A DNA stretch of 64,000 nucleotides, from positions 62,001 to 126,000 of the forward strand of contig NZ_LDPO01000015.1 of NCBI RefSeq assembly GCF_001021505.1, in the 5' to 3' direction. Both the position numbers and the translations under genes were made by a program. Numbering within the stretch: the stretch's first letter is position 1; every line of letters begins with the position of its first letter. This DNA comes from Mycolicibacter heraklionensis (GTDB taxonomy: Bacteria > Actinomycetota > Actinomycetes > Mycobacteriales > Mycobacteriaceae). The notes below the pieces were generated by a model. That model saw nothing but the letters and a program-made list of their open reading frames with translations, ran no database searches and was not told the DNA's origin. Of the stretch, positions 22,450 to 30,771 are shown piece by piece.

Positions 22450-23912
22450 ACATCGGCATCATCGGCGCCGGGCCGGGCGGGCTGGCGCTGGGAATCCTGT
22501 TGCAGCGTGCGGGATTCTCCGACTTCACCATCTTCGACCGGGAGGACGGTGTCGGCGGCACCTGGCGGATCAACACGTATCCGGGGCTGGCCTGTGACGT
22601 CAAGTCACACCTGTACTCCTATTCCTTCGACCTGAATCCGCACTGGTCGCGGCAGTGGTCGCAGCAACCCGAGATCCTGGCCTATTTCGAGCGGTGCGCC
22701 GCCGACCACGGCCTGGCCGCGCACCTGCGGCTGCGCACCGAGATTCGCTCGGCCCGTTGGGAAGAAGACCGCCGCCAGTGGTGTCTGACCACCGACACCG
22801 GCGCGCAGCATCGGTTCGACGTGGTGGTCTCGGCCGTCGGGCTGTTCACCCAGCCGGTGCTGCCCGATCTGATCGAAGAACAGCCCTTCGCCGGCACCGT
22901 GATGCATTCGGCGCGGTGGGACCATTCGGTGCCGATCGCCGGGGCGAAGGTCGCCGTGCTCGGGACGGGTTCGACCGCGGCGCAACTGCTGCCGGAGCTG
23001 GCCGAGGTCGCCGAGAAGGTGTACTCGCTGCAGCGGTCACCGACCTGGATCCTGCCCAAGCCGGACCGGCGCTACACCCCGCGGGAGCGATGGGCCTTCG
23101 CCCGCATCCCATTGGCCAAACGGCTGTACCGGATGCGACTGTGGCTGCGCAGCGAGTCGAACATCTCGGTGATCGAGAACGGCAGCGACAAGACCCGGGA
23201 GTTCACCGATATCGCGCGAAAACTCTTGGACAGCACCATCGCCGACGAGCAACTACGCCAAGCGCTCACCCCGGATCACCCGCTGGGCTGCAAACGTCTG
23301 GTGTTCTCCTCGGACTACCTGCCCGCGCTGGCCCGACCCAACGTCGAAGTGGTGACCAGCCCGGCCCGGGCCCTGCGCTCCCGATCGGTGGTCACCGAGG
23401 ACGGCACCGAGTGCGAGGTCGACGTGGTGGTCTGCGCCACCGGATATGCCGCTGCGGACTACCTCGGTCAGATCGAGGTGACCGGGGAGGACGCCACCAC
23501 GCTCAAGCAGGCCTGGCGGGACGGGCCGCGTGCTTACCTCGGTATGGCGATGCCCGGGTTCCCCAACTTCTTCATGCTCTACGGGCCCAACACCAACGTC
23601 GGCTCCAACAGCGTCATCTTCGTGCTGGAAGCCCAAGCGCGCTACATCGTGCGGGTGCTCAAACACCTTCGGCGCACCGGCAAGTCCTACGTCGCCGTGC
23701 GGCCGGCCGCGCTGGCCGACTTCATCACCAAGATCGACCGGTGGATGCACGGCACCGTGTGGACCACCCGCTGCAGCAACTACTTTCGTGCCGCCAACGG
23801 CCGGGTGGTCACCCAGTGGCCGCGCAGTGCCGGCGCCTTCTGGGCGATGACCCGCCGATTCCGGGCCGCCGACTTCACCTTCGAACCACCAGTCAGTGCG
23901 GATCGAAGGTGA
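22446..23912 (+). CDS. FAD-dependent Baeyer-Villiger-type monooxygenase
   Basis: A 488-residue flavoprotein. IGAGPGGLALGILL at the N-terminus binds FAD, VLGTGSTAAQLLPEL binds NADPH, and FAGTVMHSARWDH fits the FxGxxxHxxxW fingerprint of Baeyer-Villiger monooxygenases. GVGGTWRINTYPGLACD is the usual following segment. Such enzymes convert ketones to esters or lactones. ATG 22446 overlaps the SDR stop; the ORF could extend to 22431. It is the last gene of the operon and overlaps the convergent adhE1 gene by 20 bases. Confidence 0.88.
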   Translation: MNIGIIGAGPGGLALGILLQRAGFSDFTIFDREDGVGGTWRINTYPGLACDVKSHLYSYSFDLNPHWSRQWSQQPEILAYFERCAADHGLAAHLRLRTEIRSARWEEDRRQWCLTTDTGAQHRFDVVVSAVGLFTQPVLPDLIEEQPFAGTVMHSARWDHSVPIAGAKVAVLGTGSTAAQLLPELAEVAEKVYSLQRSPTWILPKPDRRYTPRERWAFARIPLAKRLYRMRLWLRSESNISVIENGSDKTREFTDIARKLLDSTIADEQLRQALTPDHPLGCKRLVFSSDYLPALARPNVEVVTSPARALRSRSVVTEDGTECEVDVVVCATGYAAADYLGQIEVTGEDATTLKQAWRDGPRAYLGMAMPGFPNFFMLYGPNTNVGSNSVIFVLEAQARYIVRVLKHLRRTGKSYVAVRPAALADFITKIDRWMHGTVWTTRCSNYFRAANGRVVTQWPRSAGAFWAMTRRFRAADFTFEPPVSADRR

Positions 23913-25008
23913 TGATCTGACGTACCGCGGTGCCGTCGGCGAGTGAGTCCATGGCCTCATTGATCTGCTCCAGCGGCACTGTCGCCGACACCAGCCGCTC
24001 GACGGGGAGCCGGCCCGCTCGCCACAACTCCACGAAGCGAGGGATGTCACGCGCGGGGACCGCCGAACCCAGATAGCTGCCGATCAGTGAGCGTCCTTCG
24101 GCGACCAGACTCAGCGGGGACACACTGATCCGGGCGTCCGGCGGCGGCAGGCCGACGGTGATGGTGCGCCCGCCCGGCGCGGTCAGGCCGATCGCGGTCT
24201 CCAGCGCGGCGGGGTGGCCCGCCGCCTCGATCACCACCGGGGCGCGCACGCCGGCGTCGAGTGCCTGCTGCGGCGTGTAGGTGCGGTGCGCGCCCAACGC
24301 GGTTGCGGCGGCCATCTTGTCCGGCAGCCGGTCGATCGCGATCACCTGCACGCCATCGTGGGCCAGCGCGGTCAGCACCGCGGCCATCCCGACCCCGCCG
24401 AGCCCGACCACCGCGACGGTGCCACCGGGCGCCGGACGGCCGACGTTGAGTACGGCGCCGCCGCCGGTCAGTACCGCGCAGCCCAGCAGGGCGGCCACTG
24501 TCGGCGGCACGTCGTCGGGAACCGGCACCGCGCTGGCCGCACTCACCACCGCATGCGTGGCGAACCCGGAGACACCCAGGTGGTGGTAGACGGTCTGGTC
24601 GGCGCGGTGCAGCCGCAGCCCGCCGCCGAGCAGAGTGCCCGCGCCGTTGGCGGCGCTGCCGGGCTCGCACGGCGCCATGCCGTCGGTGGCGCACGCCGCG
24701 CAGTACCCGCAGCGCGGCAGGAAGGTCAGCACCACCCGCTGGCCGGGGCGCACCCCGGTGACCCCGGCGCCGACCGCCTCCACGATGCCGGCGGCCTCGT
24801 GGCCGAGCAGCATCGGCACCGGTCGCACCCGGTTGCCGTCGACCACCGACAGATCGGAGTGACAGACCCCGGCGGCCTCGACGCGCACCAGCAGCTCGCC
24901 CTCGCCGGGCGGGGCCAGCTCCACCTCCGTCACCGTCAGCGGGCGCGAGGCGGCGTAGGGGCGAGGCGCACCGATCCGCTCCAGTACGGCCCCGCGGATC
25001 GCGATCAT
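23893..25008 (-). CDS. adhE1: Zinc-type alcohol dehydrogenase AdhE1-like (Rv0162c-like)
   Basis: A 371-residue class III-like zinc alcohol dehydrogenase. GVCHSD and LGHEAAG carry the catalytic zinc ligands, CGYCAACATDGMAPC the structural zinc cysteines and VVGLGGVGMAAVLTA the NAD site. It corresponds in sequence and position to H37Rv AdhE1, next to the Rv0163-Rv0164 homologs. ATG 25008 is used; TTG 25020 is a weaker alternative. Only 14 bases separate it from the divergent thioesterase start, so promoters must overlap coding sequence. It converges with the monooxygenase operon. Confidence 0.88.
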   Translation of the reverse strand: MIAIRGAVLERIGAPRPYAASRPLTVTEVELAPPGEGELLVRVEAAGVCHSDLSVVDGNRVRPVPMLLGHEAAGIVEAVGAGVTGVRPGQRVVLTFLPRCGYCAACATDGMAPCEPGSAANGAGTLLGGGLRLHRADQTVYHHLGVSGFATHAVVSAASAVPVPDDVPPTVAALLGCAVLTGGGAVLNVGRPAPGGTVAVVGLGGVGMAAVLTALAHDGVQVIAIDRLPDKMAAATALGAHRTYTPQQALDAGVRAPVVIEAAGHPAALETAIGLTAPGGRTITVGLPPPDARISVSPLSLVAEGRSLIGSYLGSAVPARDIPRFVELWRAGRLPVERLVSATVPLEQINEAMDSLADGTAVRQIITFDPH

Positions 25009-25022
25009 GCTGGAATACAACC

Positions 25023-25478
25023 ATGAGTGTCCCGCCCGCGCCGGAAGGGTTGACCAGCCAGGACTTTCCGGTGCACTGGCCGGTGCTGACCCGCTGGGCC
25101 GACAACGACATGTTCGGCCACCTCAACAACGCGGTGTACTACCAGCTGTTCGACACCGCGATCAACGGCTGGATCGCCGCCCATGTCGATATAGACCCGG
25201 TCGCGATGCCCGAGCTGGGGGTGGTCGCCGAATCGGGCTGCCGATTCCTGGGCGAACTCGCCTTCCCGGACCGGCTGGCGGTGGGGCTGGCGGTGACCCG
25301 GCTGGGGCGCAGCAGTGTCACCTACCGGCTCGCGGTGTTCCGCACACCGGATGACGCCGGCGCCGTCCCGCTGGCCGCGCTCGGGCACTGGGTGCACGTC
25401 TATGTCGACCGCACCACCCGGCGGCCGGTGCCGATCCCCGACGGTATTCGCGCGTTGCTGGCCACCGCCCAGGTTTAG
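25023..25478 (+). CDS. Hot-dog fold acyl-CoA thioesterase (Rv0163-like)
   Basis: A 151-residue 4-hydroxybenzoyl-CoA thioesterase-like protein. The active-site helix begins TRWADNDMFGHLNNAVYYQL, where the Asp and the HxNN-type segment are diagnostic. VAESGCRFLGELAF follows as the central strand. It is expected to hydrolyse acyl-CoAs in the cytosol. ATG 25023 is nearly back to back with adhE1 and no ribosome binding site is visible, which is compatible with a leaderless transcript. Next comes the TB18.5-like gene. Confidence 0.85.
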   Translation: MSVPPAPEGLTSQDFPVHWPVLTRWADNDMFGHLNNAVYYQLFDTAINGWIAAHVDIDPVAMPELGVVAESGCRFLGELAFPDRLAVGLAVTRLGRSSVTYRLAVFRTPDDAGAVPLAALGHWVHVYVDRTTRRPVPIPDGIRALLATAQV

Positions 25479-25514
25479 CTCGGCGGCAGTTTCGTCGGTG
25501 GCTATGCTCGGCGG

Positions 25515-25955
25515 GTGCCGCTCGTGAGTAAGACCGTCGAAGTCGCCGCCGACGCCGCCACGATCATGGGGATCGTGGCCGATTTCGAGGCGTACCCGCA
25601 GTGGAACGAAGAGGTCAAAGGGATTTGGGTGCTGGCGCGCTACGACGACGGCCGGCCCAGCCAGCTGCGGCTGGATGCGTCCTACTCCGGCTTCGACGGC
25701 ACCTTCATCCAGGCGGTGTACTACCCCAGCGCGACCCAGATCCAGACCGTGCTCCAGCAGGGCGATCTGTTCAGCACGCAGGAGCAGCTGTTCTCGGTGG
25801 TCGAGATCGGCCCCACCACGTTGCTCACCGTCGACATGAACGTCGAGACCGAGATGTCGGTGCCCAAGCCGATGCTCAAGAAGGCCTTCAGCAACGCATT
25901 GGACTACCTGGCTGACAATCTCAAACGGCGCGCCGAAGAACTGGCTTCGGGCTAG
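25515..25955 (+). CDS. SRPBCC (START-like) protein, TB18.5 homolog (Rv0164-like)
   Basis: A 146-residue polyketide-cyclase/START-like protein. It opens with SKTVEVAADAATIMGIVADF and contains FEAYPQWNEEVKG, the standard SRPBCC helix-loop. The C-terminal helix is LKKAFSNALDYLADNLKRRA. It may bind a hydrophobic ligand; no enzyme activity is known for the homolog TB18.5. GTG 25515 is the start. Only 20 bases separate it from fadD5, whereas in H37Rv the divergent mce1R repressor gene lies in between. Confidence 0.88.
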   Translation: MPLVSKTVEVAADAATIMGIVADFEAYPQWNEEVKGIWVLARYDDGRPSQLRLDASYSGFDGTFIQAVYYPSATQIQTVLQQGDLFSTQEQLFSVVEIGPTTLLTVDMNVETEMSVPKPMLKKAFSNALDYLADNLKRRAEELASG

Positions 25956-25975
25956 CACGAAGCGGGAGACCCGAA

Positions 25976-27664
25976 TTGAGCCACCCAACCGTCGACCCCG
26001 CCGAGCAGCCCTACCGCGCTCGTCGACAGAACTGGGTCAACCAGCTGGACCGGCACGCGCTGATGACACCGGACGCCCCGGCACTGCGGTTCCTGGGCCA
26101 GACCACCACCTGGTCGCAGCTGCGTGATCGGGTTGGCGCGCTGGCCGACGCCCTGAGCCGCCGCGGGGTTCGCGCCGGTGACCGGGTGATGATCCTGATG
26201 CTCAACCGCACCGAGTTCGTCGAGTCGGTGCTGGCCGCCAACATGCTGGGCGGGATCGCGGTGCCGGTCAATTTCCGGCTCACCCCGCCGGAGATCGCCT
26301 ACCTGGTCACCGACTGCGAGGCCAGGGTGCTGATCACCGAACCGGCACTGGTGCCGGTCGCCGCCGGTGTGCGAGAGCTGACCGGACTGCTGGACCACGT
26401 GGTGGTGGCCGGCGGTTCAGCGAGGCTCGACGGAGGAGAGGCGAAGCTGGGACCGCCGCATGAGCCCGGAGCGCCGGCCGATGAGGCGGCGGGCCTGCTC
26501 GCCTACGAAGACCTGATCAGCGAGACAGGCGAGCCGCACGCCCCGGTGGACATCCCCAACGACTCACCGGCCCTGATCATGTACACCTCGGGGACCACCG
26601 GCCTGCCCAAGGGAGCGGTGCTCACCCACACCAACCTGGTCGGTCAGACGATGACCGCGCTGCACACCGCCGGAACCGGCACCTCCGACGTGGCCTTCAT
26701 CGGTGTGCCGTTCTTCCACATCGCCGGTGTGGGCAACCTGTTGCCCGGCATGTGGCTGGGCATCCCGACCGTCATCAACCCCCTCGGCGCTTTCGACGCC
26801 GGCCAACTGCTCGACGTGCTGGCCGCCGAGAAGGTCACCGGCATCTTCCTGGTGCCGGCTCAATGGCAGGCGGTCTGCGCCCAGCAGCAGGCCAACCCGC
26901 GCGACATCCGGTTGCGGACCATGTCGTGGGGTGCGGCGCCGGCCTCCGACGCCTTGCTGCGACAGATGGCCGAGACCTTCCCCGGCACCAAGATCCTGGC
27001 GGCCTTCGGGCAGACGGAGATGTCGCCGGTGACCTGCATCCTGCTCGGCGAGGACGCCACCAGAAAGCTCGGTTCGGTCGGCACGGTCATCCCGACCGTC
27101 TCGGCCCGGGTGGTCGACGAGCAGATGAACGACGTCGCGGTCGGCGAGGTGGGCGAGATCGTCTACCGGGCGCCCACCCTGATGAGCGGCTATTGGAACA
27201 ATCCGGAGGCCACCGCCGAGGCCTTTGCCGGCGGCTGGTTCCACTCCGGCGACCTGGTCCGGATGGATGAAGAGGGCTACGTCTGGGTGGTCGACCGCAA
27301 GAAGGACATGATCATCTCCGGTGGCGAGAACGTGTACTGCGCCGAAGTGGAGAACGTGCTGGCCGATCACCCCGATATCGCCGAGGTCGCCGTCATCGGC
27401 CGCCCGGACGAGCGATGGGGCGAGGTACCGATAGCGGTCGCCGCGCTGTCCCGGGCCGGCCTCACCCTGGCCGACCTCGACGATTTCTTGACCAAGCGGC
27501 TGGCGCGCTACAAGCACCCCAAGGCGCTCGAGATCGTCGACGCCCTGCCCCGAAACCCGGCCGGGAAAGTGCTCAAAACGGAACTGCGCATTAACTACGG
27601 GACGGCTCAGGGATCCGAGCGGGGCAGCACCCCAAGCGATGCCGCGCGAAACACCGATGAGTGA
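25976..27664 (+). CDS. fadD5: Fatty-acid-CoA ligase FadD5
   Basis: A 562-residue acyl-adenylate-forming enzyme. Motifs are MYTSGTTGLPKGAVLTH (P-loop), FGQTEMSPVTC, WFHSGDLVRMDEEGYVWVVD and the catalytic Lys in RNPAGKVLKTEL. The N-terminal YRARRQNWVNQLDRHA is specific to the FadD5 group. FadD5 is the first gene of the mce1 operon in M. tuberculosis and activates imported fatty acids to CoA thioesters. TTG 25976 follows GGGAGA. It is longer than H37Rv FadD5 by a few residues, with an insertion after the VVVAGGSARLD segment. The mce1 permease genes follow after 215 bases. Confidence 0.95.
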   Translation: MSHPTVDPAEQPYRARRQNWVNQLDRHALMTPDAPALRFLGQTTTWSQLRDRVGALADALSRRGVRAGDRVMILMLNRTEFVESVLAANMLGGIAVPVNFRLTPPEIAYLVTDCEARVLITEPALVPVAAGVRELTGLLDHVVVAGGSARLDGGEAKLGPPHEPGAPADEAAGLLAYEDLISETGEPHAPVDIPNDSPALIMYTSGTTGLPKGAVLTHTNLVGQTMTALHTAGTGTSDVAFIGVPFFHIAGVGNLLPGMWLGIPTVINPLGAFDAGQLLDVLAAEKVTGIFLVPAQWQAVCAQQQANPRDIRLRTMSWGAAPASDALLRQMAETFPGTKILAAFGQTEMSPVTCILLGEDATRKLGSVGTVIPTVSARVVDEQMNDVAVGEVGEIVYRAPTLMSGYWNNPEATAEAFAGGWFHSGDLVRMDEEGYVWVVDRKKDMIISGGENVYCAEVENVLADHPDIAEVAVIGRPDERWGEVPIAVAALSRAGLTLADLDDFLTKRLARYKHPKALEIVDALPRNPAGKVLKTELRINYGTAQGSERGSTPSDAARNTDE

Positions 27665-27879
27665 GGTGGCGGCACGTTACTCTCCGGTAGGAAGCCCGCG
27701 TAGGTTCCGCCCGTTCGATGTCCTTCTCACGGAGACATCAGGTATGGTCCGATGGTCGCCAAGGGCACTTCGGGCCGATAAGGTGACGCGGGTCTCGCTG
27801 AACGACGGACGGGAGAAGACACTGTGCGACGCGGTTCCTTGCTGAGTCGTGCGGCGGGATCTCTGGTGAGGGGGGTGGT
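27665..27879 (+). promoter_or_regulatory. fadD5-yrbE1A intergenic region, probable secondary mce1 promoter
   Basis: This 215-base gap has no supported gene. An intergenic promoter between the homologous genes has been described in M. tuberculosis, and a gap of this size inside an otherwise overlapping operon fits one here. No unambiguous -10 or operator was identified by eye. The last bases contain GGTGAGGGGGGTGGTG just before the yrbE1A GTG. Confidence 0.35.
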
Positions 27880-28683
27880 GTGACGGCTCCAGCGCGTCCT
27901 CGTGTCGCCGACTTCCTCCGGGATCGGGTGCTGCCGCCGCTGATCATGGTCGGCGGATTCTTCAGAATGTGTGCCCTGACCGCCCGCGCGCTTTTCGTAC
28001 GCCCGTTCCAATGGCGCGAGACCCTGCAGCAGGGCTGGTTCATCACCAGTGTCGCCATCATTCCGACCATCGCGGTCGCCATTCCGCTGACCGTGCTGCT
28101 GGTCTTCACACTGAATATCCTGTTGGCGCAGTTCGGTGCTGCCGACGTTTCCGGCGCCGGCGCCGGTATCGCCGCCGTCACCCAGTTGGGGCCGCTGGTC
28201 ACCGTGCTGGTGGTCGCGGGCGCCGGCTCCACCGCGATCTGTGCCGACCTGGGTGCGCGCACCATCCGCGAGGAGATCGACGCGATGGAGGTACTCGGCA
28301 TCGATCCGATCCATCGACTGGTGGTCCCCCGGGTGATCGCCGCGACCGTGGTGGCCTTGCTCCTCAACGCCTTGGTGATTGTGATCGGCTTGACCGGCGG
28401 CTTCCTCTTCGGTGTCTACCTGCAGAACGTGTCCGGCGGCGCCTATCTGTCCACGCTGACTCTGCTCACCGGGCTGCCCGAGGTGGTCATCTCGACGGTG
28501 AAAGCCAGCGTGTTCGGACTTATCGCGGGCTTAGTCGGCTGCTATCGCGGACTTACCGTCCGCGGCGGCTCCAAGGGTCTGGGCACCGCCGTCAACGAAA
28601 CAGTCGTGCTGTGCGTGCTTGCGTTGTTCGCCGTGAACGTGGTGCTGACCACCATCGGCGTGAAGTTCGGAACGGGGACCTGA
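27880..28683 (+). CDS. yrbE1A: Mce1 permease subunit YrbE1A
   Basis: A 267-residue MlaE/YrbE-family integral membrane protein with about five to six hydrophobic helices. The signature loop ADLGARTIREEIDAMEVLGI carries the conserved EExDAM-type motif thought to contact the MceG ATPase. It forms the inner-membrane channel of the Mce1 lipid transporter together with YrbE1B. GTG 27880 gives a length like the 265 residues of H37Rv YrbE1A. The next gene starts two bases after its stop. Confidence 0.93.
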   Translation: MTAPARPRVADFLRDRVLPPLIMVGGFFRMCALTARALFVRPFQWRETLQQGWFITSVAIIPTIAVAIPLTVLLVFTLNILLAQFGAADVSGAGAGIAAVTQLGPLVTVLVVAGAGSTAICADLGARTIREEIDAMEVLGIDPIHRLVVPRVIAATVVALLLNALVIVIGLTGGFLFGVYLQNVSGGAYLSTLTLLTGLPEVVISTVKASVFGLIAGLVGCYRGLTVRGGSKGLGTAVNETVVLCVLALFAVNVVLTTIGVKFGTGT

Positions 28684-28684
28684 C

Positions 28685-29554
28685 ATGTCGACATCGACAG
28701 TAGTTCGGGGACGCTTTCCCGGGCTGGTTGCGAACTACCAGCGCTACGTCGGGATGGCCGGCCGCGGACTCGAAAGAAGCGGCCGGCTCGGCTGGTTCTC
28801 GGTAACCGCCCTCCGGCAGATCCCGTGGGCGCTGCGCCGGTACCGCACCGAGACGCTGCGTCTGGTCGCTGAACTGGGCATGGGCACCGGCGCCATGGCC
28901 GTGATCGGCGGCACCGTCGCCATCATGGGCTTCGTGATGCTGGCCGGCGGCTCGCTGATCGCGATCCAGGGCTTCACCTCGCTGGGCAACATCGGTGTGG
29001 AGACCTACACCGGTTTCGCCGCGGCCTTGGTCAACGTCCGTGTGGTCGGCCCGGTCAACGCCGGTATCGCCCTGGCTGCGACGGTCGGGGCGGGAGCCAC
29101 TGCCGAACTCGGCGCGATGCGCATCAGCGAGGAGATCGACGCCCTCGAAGTGATGGGGATCAACTCGATCGCCTACCTGGTGTCCACCCGCGTGGTGGCC
29201 GGCTTCACCGTGATCATCCCGCTGTACGCACTCGCGCTGATCATGGCGTTCGCCGCACCGCAGATCGTCACCACACTGTTCTTCGGACAGTCGTCGGGTA
29301 CCTACGACCACTACTTCCGAACGTTCTTGCGGCCCGACGATGTGTTCTGGTCGTTCATTGAAACGATCTTGATCGCGGTGGTGGTCATGGTCACCCACTG
29401 CTATTACGGCTTCAACGCCAGTGGTGGTCCGGTCGGCGTCGGTGCCGCGGTGGGCCAGTCGATGCGCCTGTCCCTGATCACGGTGCCCACAGTCGTGCTG
29501 CTCGCAGCGTTGGCGCTCTACGGCGTCGACCCCAACTTCAACCTAACGATGTGA
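28685..29554 (+). CDS. yrbE1B: Mce1 permease subunit YrbE1B
   Basis: A 289-residue YrbE-family permease, the same length as its H37Rv counterpart. The motif LGAMRISEEIDALEVMGINS matches the ATPase-contact loop of the family. Hydrophobic segments such as AVIGGTVAIMGFVMLAGG span the membrane. It pairs with YrbE1A to form the permease core of the Mce1 importer. Its TGA overlaps the GTG of mce1A by four bases. Confidence 0.93.
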   Translation: MSTSTVVRGRFPGLVANYQRYVGMAGRGLERSGRLGWFSVTALRQIPWALRRYRTETLRLVAELGMGTGAMAVIGGTVAIMGFVMLAGGSLIAIQGFTSLGNIGVETYTGFAAALVNVRVVGPVNAGIALAATVGAGATAELGAMRISEEIDALEVMGINSIAYLVSTRVVAGFTVIIPLYALALIMAFAAPQIVTTLFFGQSSGTYDHYFRTFLRPDDVFWSFIETILIAVVVMVTHCYYGFNASGGPVGVGAAVGQSMRLSLITVPTVVLLAALALYGVDPNFNLTM

Positions 29555-30771
29555 CGCGTATGGCAACCGGGAAGCAGAACAAAGTGCACAACCCGCCGTT
29601 CCGGCTCGCGGGCGTGGTGACCTTCGCCGTCCTGGCGCTGATCGGCGGCCTGGTCTACGGCCAGTTCCGTGGGGCCTTCACGAAGACGACGTCGCTGACC
29701 ATGGTCGCCCCGCGCGCCGGTCTGGTGATGGACCCGGGCGGACCGGTGACCTACAACGGCGTCCAGATCGGGCGCGTGGCCGACATTGCGCCGACCGAGT
29801 ACGAGAACAAGCCGGCCGCCAAGTTCACCCTCGACGTGAACCCCAAGTACCTCAAGCTGATTCCGTCCAACGTCAAAGCCGACATTTTGGCTACCACGCT
29901 GTTCGGCAACAAGTACGTGTCGCTGACCGCCCCGGAACACCCGGCGCGGGAACGCATCACCAGCAAGAACATCATCGCGACGTCGGTGACGACGGAGCTC
30001 AACACGCTGTTTGAGACCATCAACAACCTGTCCGAGCACGTGGACCCGATCAAGCTGAACCTGACGCTGCACGCCGCAGCCGAGGCGCTGACCGGGTTGG
30101 GCGACAAGCTCGGCGAATCGCTGGTCAACGGCAACGCGATTCTCGACGACGTCAACGCGCGGATGCCGTCCTTCCGCCGCGACCTGAAGGGTTTCGCAAC
30201 CCTGGGCGAGGTCTACGCCGACGGCGCACCGGATCTGGTCGGCTTCCTGGACTCCTCGGTGGTGACCGTCAAGACCATCACCAACCAGCAGAAGGAACTG
30301 GACGCCGCGTTGCTGGGCGCCGCCGGGGTGGGCAACCTCGGGGCGGATGTCACCCAGCGGTTCGGGCCGTACTTCCGTGCGCAGTTCTCCGACCTGGTCT
30401 CGGTGTCGGCGCTGTTGGACGAGTACAGCCCGGAACTGTTCTGCGCCATCCGCAACCTGGCCAATGGAGGACCCAAGGTCTACGACTTCCTGGGCGGCGA
30501 CGGCTACTCGCTCGCCACCAACAGTGAGCTGGTCGGTCCGGCCAACCCCTACATCTACCCCGAGAACCTGCCGCGTTACAACGCCCGGGGTGGGCCCGGC
30601 GGTGCGCCGGGCTGCTGGCAGGAGATCACCCACGACTTCTGGCCGGCGCCTTACCTGGTGGCCGACACGGGAGTCAGCCAAGCGCCCTACAACCACTTTG
30701 ATACCGGATCGCCCCTGGCCATTGATTACGTCTGGGGTCGCCAAGTCGGGGATTACACGATCAACCCATGA
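29551..30771 (+). CDS. mce1A: Mce1A, MCE-domain subunit
   Basis: A 406-residue MCE protein with one N-terminal transmembrane anchor (FAVLALIGGLVYGQF), then an MCE domain with the hallmark GLVMDPGGPVTYNGVQIGRV and a helical coiled region. The C-terminus PENLPRYNARGGPGGAPGCW and YVWGRQVGDYTINP match H37Rv Mce1A almost exactly. It is about 48 residues shorter, because the hydrophobic segment before the PYxYPENLPR region is absent. MCE proteins form the periplasmic tunnel for fatty acids or mycolates. GTG 29551 overlaps the preceding stop; ATG 29560 is possible. Confidence 0.94.
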   Translation: MTRMATGKQNKVHNPPFRLAGVVTFAVLALIGGLVYGQFRGAFTKTTSLTMVAPRAGLVMDPGGPVTYNGVQIGRVADIAPTEYENKPAAKFTLDVNPKYLKLIPSNVKADILATTLFGNKYVSLTAPEHPARERITSKNIIATSVTTELNTLFETINNLSEHVDPIKLNLTLHAAAEALTGLGDKLGESLVNGNAILDDVNARMPSFRRDLKGFATLGEVYADGAPDLVGFLDSSVVTVKTITNQQKELDAALLGAAGVGNLGADVTQRFGPYFRAQFSDLVSVSALLDEYSPELFCAIRNLANGGPKVYDFLGGDGYSLATNSELVGPANPYIYPENLPRYNARGGPGGAPGCWQEITHDFWPAPYLVADTGVSQAPYNHFDTGSPLAIDYVWGRQVGDYTINP

